A DNA stretch of 64,000 nt, taken from contig JAMZAV010004475.1 of assembly GCA_024449915.1 (NCBI GenBank), positions 95,298-159,297 of the forward strand, in the 5' to 3' direction. Below are positions 56,271 to 64,000 of the stretch, one piece after another (position 1 is the stretch's first letter; each line of letters begins with the position of its first letter). The stretch is from Sweltsa coloradensis. Its lineage: Eukaryota > Arthropoda > Insecta > Plecoptera > Chloroperlidae. The position numbers were made by a program, and so were the translations under genes. The notes under the pieces are model-generated. The model was not told the origin of the DNA. It searched no databases and was given only the letters and a program-made list of their open reading frames with translations.

Positions 56271-56925
56271 ACCAGGTCAACCAGCACGCCAGCGCCACTG
56301 GGAGCGCTGGCGAGCTTGTCTCCTCTCCACACAATAGAAAATGGGCGGAGTTTCCTGTATTGAGCGAAGCGTCTATTACAGTATTTGATGGTAGTCAAAA
56401 GGTGCGGGGAGGCGAGGTCATATCGACGCTACACGTGAAGTACATACTTACCATCTACAGTATTTACATACTACATACAGTCCCTTCTGGCAACAAAGAA
56501 AAACTTAAAACAATGCTGTATGAAAGAACGCCATTCACCAACACAACACCAGACAAAATGATAACATTCATGCAGACCATCATAATAAGAAAATAACAAC
56601 AACGTCCTCCCTTAAACGTAAACATGGCAACGATAAATGAATCAGTACTAGCAACCAGCAGAAAAACTGAAATGAACACGATGGCGACGTGAGAAACAAG
56701 GGCGCTTCAATGGTTAAAAAAACGTGTCACTTGAGTCAATAAATAAATTTAACTTGTATATTTTTATTAATAGAACAAATTTAAAAAATGTAAATGTTGA
56801 AGAATACAAGCATGAATACAATTATTATTATTAATAATTTAACATTGAAGTGGACATGTAATTTGGAAAAACATATTACTTCCAGTGAGGATTTTGGTTT
56901 ATTACGTAACAGAGTTAAGTTAAAT
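56271..56925 (+). other. Spacer with a GC hairpin and a family B fragment
   Basis: A perfect ccagcgc/gcgctgg inverted repeat lies at about 56288-56309. A family B fragment (gtagtcaaaaggtgcggg to acgtgaagtac) spans 56391-56445. Nothing else is recognised. Confidence 0.5.
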
Positions 56926-57204
56926 TTGGATATTGCTTTACGTCTCATATTTATGCAACTTGGCTAATCGAGACGAAGGGAGGGACGTAAGGGATGACGC
57001 GGGGGGACAAGGGGTGGACAGGCCTGTGCTGGTCAGAACCAGCCACAAGCATATGGGTAGGGGAAAGGTTCCCCCACGTCGTGGTCGTCTCCGTCTGTGT
57101 CATCCGTCCGTGTTGTCATTGTCGACGCCGTCGGGGAGGTAGTCAAAGGGAAGGGGTTCCACGACGACGGCCCAGAGCTCGCCATTAGTTTCAGGGAGAT
57201 GATG
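56926..57204 (-). mobile_element. Family A SINE, 5'-truncated
   Basis: From ttggatattgctttacgtct to gccattagtttcagggaga. Confidence 0.78.
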
Positions 57205-57235
57205 GTTCTCCTCCTTCGCATAAAAGCTAAAAAAG

Positions 57236-57295
57236 ATTGATTGTTTATTGCTAAACGTCTCATATTAATGCACTTTGGCTATTTGTGACGGTGGA
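57236..57295 (-). mobile_element. Family A SINE 3' end fragment
   Basis: gattgtttattgctaaacgt and then ctcatattaatgcactttgg: a diverged 3' end only. Confidence 0.5.
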
Positions 57296-57693
57296 GGAGG
57301 ATTTAGTATGAACAGAAGGGTGGAGGGGAAACCCTTTCGAAAAGTACCAAGGGGACCAATGGCTTTTATTTATTATTTATTTATTTACACCTTGCAAATA
57401 TGTATTATACATGGTGGCAAGTAGGCTACTTTACATTTTTATCTTAACTTAACATTTTTTTTTAAATTAACAACTAATTACAATATCAAAAGTCAGAACT
57501 TCACATAATAAATGTGATATCTAACTCTTCCAAACATCGTTGACATTAACTTAACTTAACAATTTTTTAATTAACATTTAATAACAATGTCTAAAATAAC
57601 AATGTCTAAAATAACAAACGTTGACATCATAAATAATATTCTTTATCTACTTCCTCCAAACATCTTCTGAAACTTTTCACTTTGGAACTTTGG
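57296..57693. other. AT-rich spacer with a small tandem repeat
   Basis: aacaatgtctaaaat is tandemly repeated near 57580-57615. No gene is seen. Confidence 0.4.
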
Positions 57694-57897
57694 CTTAACG
57701 TCCCATCCGAAACGAGGGTGTAACCTCGACAGTCATATAGGTTCCTCCACTAACCCGGAATGCCGAGCACACGTCGAGGAGAACGAAGCCGTAACACTAG
57801 CTCTCGAACCCTCCATCTGCTCTAACCAGTGGTGTAGGTGAATTTCATGGCAGAGCGGTCACCCACTGTTTCCCTGACCACACCCGAAGGCTGCTTC
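57694..57897 (-). mobile_element. Family D SINE-like repeat
   Basis: It matches 41667-41877 over its whole length with substitutions. On the minus strand a B-box-like gggttcgagagc and a gggacgttaa end are present. Confidence 0.65.
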
Positions 57898-57904
57898 ATA
57901 TATA

Positions 57905-58020
57905 AAATCTGAGGACGGGACTCTGTGAGAGTCTGTGCACACTAAGAGTTTGGAGTCTATTTTATCCAGGTCAAACAGGAGGCCTTGTAGAATTGTAAAC
58001 AGTTCTGCATTGTAGATGCC
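57905..58020 (-). pseudogene. I-type LINE RNase H fragment (copy 4)
   Basis: gtgcacactaagagtttgga and aacagttctgcattgtagat match the minus-strand RNase H of 5126-5350. Confidence 0.6.
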
Positions 58021-58039
58021 AGCGAGCTCATTACCTCAA

Positions 58040-58165
58040 GATGTCTTCAAGAAATATCTTTGCTCGCGAGTTCCTCGGGCATAGACCGCACTCTCCGCCT
58101 CTTTTGGGAGTCTGAAGAGATCTCGCGCCTTCAGCACAAGGATCCCGAAGATCAGTTATGTGAAG
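58040..58165 (+). pseudogene. BEL/Pao LTR retrotransposon fragment
   Basis: The frame LRLFWESEEISRLQHKDPED continues into QLCEDHF. The pattern L.RFWE.EE(I/V)....L..E...CE.HF is the block just before RT in BEL/Pao pol proteins. Only about 40 codons remain, ending at the SINE at 58184. Confidence 0.6.
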
Positions 58166-58183
58166 ACCACTTTGTTTATTATT

Positions 58184-58440
58184 AAATATTGCTTAACGTC
58201 TCATATTTATGCAACTTGGCTAATCGAGACGAAGGGAGGGACGTAAGGGATGACGCGGGGAGACAAGGGGTGGACAGGCCTGTGCTGGTCAGAACCAGCC
58301 ACAAGCGTATGGGGAGGGCAGGGGTTCCCTCACGTCGTTGTCGTCTCCGTCTGTGTCATCATCCGTCGGTGTTGTCATTGTCGTCGCCGTCGGGGAGGTA
58401 GTCAAATGGAAGGGGAAAGTTCCCCGACGACGACCCAGAC
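58184..58440 (-). mobile_element. Family A SINE, 5'-truncated
   Basis: From aaatattgcttaacgtctca to ccccgacgacgacccaga. It joins a BEL/Pao fragment on the left to a pogo fragment on the right. Confidence 0.78.
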
Positions 58441-58640
58441 CCACAAACTCTACACAAAGCTGTCGATGAAAATATAACCATAATAAAACTACATTCTCAC
58501 ACCACTGACCTCTTACAGCCCTTGGATAAATCTTGCTTCAGGCATTTAAAAATAAAATGGGATGCAAAAGTTAATTGAATGGCAACGACTCAACCAGCGT
58601 AAAATGAGCCAAATCTGAATTTGCCGATAACCTTTGCTCC
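58441..58640 (+). pseudogene. pogo/Tigger-type DDE transposase fragment
   Basis: The frame IIKLHSHTTDLLQPLDKSCF, then RHLKIKWDAKVN, matches the DDE_1 block (..LP.HTSH.LQPLD...F..LK..W). The LQPLD Asp lies next to the third catalytic position. Stops follow at once. Confidence 0.65.
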
Positions 58641-58974
58641 GTTTGGCATGATGGGAAGACTGACTGAGGTTATTATTAAGTTAGTTAGTTAAGTCAACTA
58701 TTGCATGTGAAAACAATTTAGCAAAATGTATGTACCAACTATGCAATGTTTGCAAAGATATTTTGGATCCATCTTAAGAAAAGCATGCTCAATGATAACA
58801 CAAACATATTGATATCAGTGAGAGTCCATTACTGAGAACTGTGAGGGTACAAGGAATGAAAAACTTGTAAACTTCACTGTCAAAATTGAAACAAAAGTTA
58901 GAAAACTCGATTCAAAGTGAAATGAAGCTTTGATATTAAAACCCAAAACTCTGCGTACATGGACTGTAAAGAGA
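58641..58974. other. Spacer
   Basis: Nothing recognised. Confidence 0.35.
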
Positions 58975-59545
58975 AATTAAAAATCAATGAAGCTGTTCTT
59001 CATGTGGACTTCTCTGAAAACTACAATTGCAAGCTGGCAACAGAAATTCAAAGTTACCATTTTGGCGCTTCTAGAGCTCAGGCTACGTAACATATTAGCA
59101 TTGTTTTTTTAAGTGTATCATATCATAAGTGGCGACCATGGGACTGCAGCCATTTGGGCACATCTTAGACTCATCTTAAAAATTATTTAAATAAAATTTT
59201 TAACAGTTAGTATCTTTCACTTCGTTTTGAATGGTCCCTCATCACAGTATAGGCAGATGAAGAATTTTATCTGTTTTGTACGCGACTGTACGACATTGGC
59301 TTCTCCTGCGGCACATGGCCATTATTTTAAACGGCACAGAAAAGGAGCAGCTGATGGCATTGAAGCTGAAGTCAAAAGGCAAGCTGACCATACAGTTGCT
59401 TGTGGTCAAGACATTTCAGATGCTGAACATCTGTATGCATCTCTTAAAGAAAACGATAGATCGACGATAGAAGTGTTTTTCATTAGCCAAGACGTGATGG
59501 TTGAAATTGTTATTGTAAGATCTTATTGTCTGGCAAATGAAGCAA
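58975..59545 (+). pseudogene. Unnamed transposon-like protein family (HVDFSENY / KGAADGI type)
   Basis: A first piece, EAVLHVDFSENYNCKLATEI, lies at 58990-59090. A second, AHGHYFKRHRKGAADGIEAE then VKRQADHTVACGQDI, lies in the 59227-59545 frame. Both resemble one family of uncharacterised transposase-like proteins with motifs HVDF.ENY and GHGKGA.DG(I/V)G. A second copy of the latter motif is at 63536-63680. The superfamily is unknown to me. Confidence 0.4.
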
Positions 59546-59559
59546 TCGATCAGATCTCT

Positions 59560-59835
59560 ACTTCCAGTACCGTTCCAAAAAAAATTCAAATGTACAATCT
59601 GTTAACGATTGTCTGGAAATTGATATTCAAAAGCATCAGATCCGTACATCAATCACTCACATGGTCCGACTACAAAAAGGGCAACTCCATGAAGTACCTA
59701 ATATCTTCTACTACAGATGGGATCATAAATTTTGTATGAAAGGTTACGGTGGGCGATGTACAGATCTTCTAGCTGCTGAATGTGGGTATATAGATATGCT
59801 TACCCCAAGTGTGCACTCTTGTGGAGGGCAAGAAT
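59560..59835 (+). pseudogene. ISL2EU-type (DDE_Tnp_4) transposase fragment
   Basis: TWSDYKKGNSMKYLISSTTD and then, one frame over, GYGGRCTDLLAAECGYIDML. The blocks ..TWSDYK..NT.K.LI.ITP.G and GGR.SD are the DDE_Tnp_4 core with the second catalytic Asp in CTD. Another member of this type is at 7240-7670. Confidence 0.65.
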
Positions 59836-59879
59836 ATTCATGATATGCACATATGATGCAATAATGGGCATTAAAAAGT

Positions 59880-60065
59880 GAAATTTTATTCAACATACAG
59901 TTGCAGATGGCCATGTTCAGACTTTCTTTTCTTTATAAATGGACAGCTTCGCCTAAAGCGCACGATAATTACTTTTACCAGGTCCAAAGCCAATTGCAAA
60001 TCACATAAAGAAAATTCTGCTAATTCACAGTTTTCACCAAGGCATGGTTGGCTTATGAAAGGAGA
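59880..60065 (+). pseudogene. YqaJ-type exonuclease-like fragment
   Basis: In one frame, KAHDNYFYQVQSQLQIT resembles the YqaJ/alkaline-exonuclease block (H.YYYQ.Q.QL..T). Domains of this type accompany Mutator-like proteins in animals. It is too short and broken for certainty. Confidence 0.35.
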
Positions 60066-60072
60066 GAATTTG

Positions 60073-60295
60073 ATTGGATATTGCTTAACGTCTCATATTT
60101 ATGCAACTTGGCTAATCGAGACGAATAGAGGGACGTAAGAGGTGACGCGGGGGGACAAGGGGTGGACAGGCCTGTGCTGGTCAGAACCAGCCACTAGCGT
60201 ATGAGGAGGGCAGGGGTTCCCCCACGTCGTGGTCGTCGCCATCGGGGAGGTGGTCAAAGGGAAGGGGAAAGTTCTCCGAGAAGGCGACGACATTT
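60073..60295 (-). mobile_element. Family A SINE, 5'-truncated
   Basis: From ttggatattgcttaacgtct to about the gttctccgagaaggcg region, with a deletion around the gtctgtgtcatcatccgtcc block. Confidence 0.75.
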
Positions 60296-62214
60296 TCTGG
60301 GAGACAAAAATGGAAATCTATCTTGAGAGGTTAAAATATTTCCGCCGGTACAAACACTAACTTTGTACCGGCGGAAGTGAAAAATCGTACCGTGCAAGAT
60401 ATTAACAAGAAACAAATTCCAACATATACAGTTTATAGTCAGGAGTATGTGTTACAAATAGAAACAAAAATTAGCCTTCTAACACAAAAATTATGAGCAG
60501 AAAGCTGTGCTGTGTACGTCAAAAATTTCACTATAAACGTCTATATTGGGCGTACCGCTCAACCGAAAAATAAATCAAAAATAGTTTTGGCAATGTCCGA
60601 TGATCATAATTGATAAACTATGTCCGATGTTTCGTTAAACTAATATTTAGGAAAATTTTAATTGGGTCCATGGATCCCCCTTAAAAGCATTGTCCGAGTT
60701 TCCAACAAGTATCTTTTAAATAACTCTTAACATTATTTAAGAAAAGAATGTATTTGCAAAAAATGCCTATTGAGAGTGGCGTAGGTCGTATGAGGCTTTC
60801 TTTTCAACTCGCGCAAAATAGTTTTGACGTCAGTGCTGGGCACGGTCCTCGCTCTTGCTACCTGCTACGGAGCGAGCTATTTAGTGTGTACGTCGGACGT
60901 CCGAACCGTTTAGTTTTGTAAATGAGAATTTGTAGTTTCATATCTTACGTGTTTTATATTTATATTTATACTAGCGCTGATCATCGTTTACGTTATGTGA
61001 TTTTAGTTATTAGCACTAGTGTTTTAATTTGACATCTTGAGCTAGTTTATAGTGGCAATGTTTAACTTTGTGTAAGCCTGAGTAGTTGCAAGTTGTAACT
61101 TGTAATAATTACATATTTACATTCAAAACTAATATTTCGTGTTTTATAACTCAAACTGTGACTTGCGTGTGAATAGTTACATATCTGTGCTCAGGGCCAA
61201 CGTAAGCGAGATTACATTTGGCCGCCCCCAGTGGTGTCATCCAAAAGTTATTTAAAGGTTAACGATATTTGAAAAAAATAAATTACACCATACTAGTTAT
61301 TTCGTCATATTTTAACTGAAAAATGGCAAGTCAATGGATTTCAGTTTTGTTTATGAAGGATATACACTTAGTTGATTTTTGACTAAAAAATGTCAATTAT
61401 CGATTGCCTAACTAAACCACCATGTGTATAAAGAAAGTTTTGCACAATAATAAAAAACATTTTTGAAAAACCTAAATTTATATTTTCAAAAACTAAAACT
61501 AAACTTCCTGCACTAGGATCTAAAAACTTTCAAAATGCACTTAAAGTTAAATATGTTACCCCCAACCCCCCCCCCACCCGGTTTCTACGCTACTGCTGGA
61601 CAGAAAAAAACGACACGAGGGCGGAGAGTGGTAGCTATACTCCCCACTCGGCACTAGTTTCTGAAAGAATATTATTACTCTCGTAACACAATATTATGGA
61701 AATCAATCCAGAAATTAAAAAATCCATCTCTGCGGGGTAAATCAATTACACCTACGGCAGTGTTTACCGATTAATGAAATTGAGAAAGTCAAACAATAAA
61801 CCATTGAGAATGTGAAATCTGAACTTCCATGATCTGAATGAATCATTTGGCCACCTTTTGCGTTCAGGTGACAATACGGGAGTACAGATTCATGTGAAAC
61901 GTCAATGTTTGGTAAAGTATGTTACATTTTTGTTATACTATAAAAACTTTAATTTAGTTAGTATTCAGAAACAGTGGTATGCCAGGGCGGCAATGCCACC
62001 CCTAGGAAATTGTGCCGCCGTAAGCGGCCGCTTACGGCACAGCAGAGAGCTTGAGCGAGACCTTCCTCGGTTGGAGCCAGCCTAGCAGGTAGCCCTGCAG
62101 TGACGTCACTATAGACGGCCTACGCGCTGTGCAGGGCTTTAGTAAAAGCGTGATTATTTGAGTTCCATAAGTCTCAGCGACCTGGATTTTGTTGTATTGT
62201 TCTTGAATTGAATC
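60296..62214. other. Gene-free stretch with a transposon-end-like motif and a 22-bp palindrome
   Basis: An inverted repeat (cttgagaggttaaaa side, ccgccggtac/gtaccggcgg) lies at about 60342-60375. A C-rich run followed by ggtttctacgctactgctgg at 61565-61600 is the reverse of a CAGTGGCGTA-type end. A 22-bp perfect palindrome lies at 62017-62038. No coding region is recognised. Confidence 0.45.
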
Positions 62215-62640
62215 AAGGCACCTTCTGAGGAGCTTGTTATGCAAACCGAGACAATTCCTTTAACACAACGATGCACGGACATTACAAACAAGATTTGCTC
62301 AAACAACACTTTCACCAGCAACTGAAGTAACTTGTATTGTGGAGGGCCCAGCAGACCAGACCGAAGAGCGGAGACAAAACACGTCCGCCTGCGACAACAA
62401 CAGCCAGACTGCGCCAGTGCGGCGCTTCGTTGTGTGCGTGCAGGTGGTAGTCAAAAGGTGCGGGGCGGCGAGGTCATATTGATACAGCACGTAACGTGCA
62501 TTGAAGTATGTCAAAATCGTGCTGTATCGGTACCACATGAGTTCTGAGAAGTATACTTTATTGATTGTAATTTATATTTCTATGTGTAGCGAGGTTCATC
62601 ATGACGATACTATATTTTCGCAGATATTGCCCTATCCACG
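62215..62640 (+). repeat. Family B interspersed repeat
   Basis: It contains the gacaaaacacgtccgcctgc, gtagtcaaaaggtgcggggc and gcgaggttcatcatgacgat blocks in order. Confidence 0.75.
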
Positions 62641-63535
62641 GATTTTACTATATAATAATGGCCATACTTAACACTGAGCATTTGTCACACATGCTTGTTT
62701 TCAATTAAGAAATAGATAAACGTTTATTACTACCATCCAACCTAGGCGGTATTGTTTTGACAAATAAGTTTTGGTTCCAGCATACTTTTTTTAAACATTT
62801 ATTCCGCAGTTAGCATTCTCCCCCTTACTTCCACTTTTAAATCAAATAGTTGTAGCTTTTCCCACCAACTCAACTAATTCACACTCATACCACAACAAAT
62901 ATACATAGTGTTTTTCTTCCGTCTTTAACACCTTTCCCTTTTTTAAAAGTAGTCCACAGTACATGCGGTTTCCTTCAATACGCAATACGAAAACCTACAG
63001 TGGGCCGCATTGTCCAAAGAAATATATTGTATACATTAAAAAAATATGTTTAAAGTTGCTTTTTTAAAGGCACGTTGTAATTCTATAATCTGTGTTTTAG
63101 ATAAGGGACAAAAACAAAATTGTGGACTACTGCTGAGAAACAACACGTACTGAAGTTCTTTAGGAATCATATATCCAAAGAAAAGTACCAGGAAAAAGGA
63201 TGCGAGAAATGCCTCGCCCGCTAAAACCGTCAGCGCTATCGTCTCGCTCTTTTGGGCCGACGTGAAGAATATGTTCCCTAACACCATTCAATCTATTAAA
63301 CGCCAAACAGTTCACATTCAAAATAATATTTCATGTAAGTTAAAACCTAAGTTATGGGTTATTGTTAATTATTGTGTGCATAATACTGTTAAGATTTTGA
63401 TGAACCATGGGTGTCGGCAGAATTATGTTTCGGACACAGCCGCAAGCCTGCATTGGCATAAGACTTCCAAAATCACACCGGCAAAACCGTAACAGAAAAA
63501 TGTTTTATTTGATTGCTCATACATTCATACTCCCA
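62641..63535. other. AT-rich stretch, no recognised gene
   Basis: ORFs at 63036-63287 (minus) and 63262-63492 (plus) carry no recognised domain. Confidence 0.4.
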
Positions 63536-63680
63536 ACAGGCGTTTCAGGAAACTTGGAATTATTCTGAAGCGGTCACGGCAAGGTGCCCCGGACGGTATT
63601 GGAGCAGTGTTGAAGAGAACAGCCGATAGATTGGTGGCAGAAGGCAAAGACATGCTAATTCGAAAGCCTTTATGACGTCT
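63536..63680 (+). pseudogene. KGAADGI-type transposon protein fragment, second copy
   Basis: GAPDGIGAVLKRTADRLVAE then GKDM is preceded in other frames by TWNYSEA and GHGK. These are the successive parts of the motif seen at 59290-59420. At least two frame changes occur within 60 bases. Confidence 0.45.
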
Positions 63681-64000
63681 GGTGGAAGTGTCAGGGCATA
63701 AAACTGGGTTTAAAAATACCTGAAGAAAAGTTTTTTTTTTATTTAATTAGGTGTAATGGTTTTGAAATCTAGGTTCATTTCAGCCAGTTTAGGCTCTCTG
63801 GACCCTGTTTATTTTGGTGTGTGCAGTGGTTTCGTACTTCCATCGTATCTAACGACACAATTGAGATATCTTTATAATTTTTTTTTTTATTTTACTCAGT
63901 AAGACGTCCAATGAACTTGTGTTGAGTATTTTTCCAATATTGCCCTTGTTTTTTTAAATAAATTTTGTTAAACTTTTGGGAAATTTTTTAACAATTTTTA
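63681..64000. other. AT-rich spacer to the window end
   Basis: Nothing recognised. Confidence 0.4.

Noticed and set aside
28580..60295. Recurrent ORFs with the DRPVLVRTS..MGRAGVPPRR and MTRGDKGWTGLCWSE patterns in many places
   Set aside because: They are two reading frames of the family A SINE and occur in every copy with random ends. There is no sign of selection for protein.
1..64000. CRISPR arrays, operons or ribosome binding sites
   Set aside because: No regularly spaced identical short repeats, and the sequence is clearly eukaryotic.

Overview
This is a stretch of a metazoan nuclear genome, not prokaryotic. The evidence is AT-rich sequence, long gene-free intervals, microsatellites, candidate splice sites and dense eukaryotic transposable elements (TEs). 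The mix of Jockey-type and I-type LINEs, a 2A-bearing CR1/L2-like LINE, Gypsy and BEL/Pao, and piggyBac, hAT, pogo, ISL2EU, Mutator-like, MULE-like and P-like DNA transposons suggests an invertebrate, most likely an arthropod. That placement rests on remembered family resemblance and is uncertain. No intact host gene, functional tRNA, rRNA or CRISPR array was found. Almost every coding stretch is a broken transposon or, in one case, a candidate viral relic.

Layout. 1-9.7 kb: LINE fragments on the minus strand, a hAT tail, an ISL2EU remnant and a MULE-like remnant. 9.8-11.8 kb: a visibly GC-richer, intronless, frame-broken protein region that may be an endogenous viral element. 12-14.2 kb: a LINE 3' end and a piggyBac N-terminal half. 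14.8-21.8 kb: a ~163-bp direct-repeat unit interrupted by a ~4-kb LINE (zinc finger, endonuclease and RT, with a 2A-like motif near its N terminus) and by a 2.5-kb terminal-inverted-repeat element. 24.1-30.9 kb: a very unusual tract in one orientation: unknown ORF, MULE-like DDE transposase with DATG and CxxH motifs, RCC1 repeats plus a SINA-like RING finger, Ulp1-like protease, PHD-like finger and Pro-rich tail. It is interrupted by SINEs and by a 760-bp MITE whose removal leaves the reading frame intact. 31.0-35.7 kb: a complete but mutated Gypsy element with ~180-bp LTRs. 35.8-42.2 kb: Myb/SANT, piggyBac, LINE RT and Mutator-like fragments. 42.8-44.75 kb is a ~2-kb second copy of 39.6-41.65 kb; it and the sequence to about 45.1 kb are full of single-base indels, as in unpolished long-read sequence. 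48.3-50.9 kb: a fairly fresh 5'-truncated LINE. 52.4-54.3 kb: a Mutator-like transposase split by a SINE. 57.7-60.3 kb: a dense mosaic of short pieces from at least six TE families. The rest is AT-rich sequence with nothing recognised.

Four interspersed short-repeat families tie the window together. Family A is a ~335-bp SINE with at least 15 copies, 14 in one orientation, and target-site duplications at three. Family B is a ~450-570-bp unclassified repeat with eight copies or pieces. Family C is a SINE with a tRNA-Pro-like head and an (ATTT)n tail. Family D is a SINE-like repeat with a possible B box. The density of broken elements, the possible viral relic and the orientation bias fit an old heterochromatic TE trap, and a piRNA cluster is a testable possibility.
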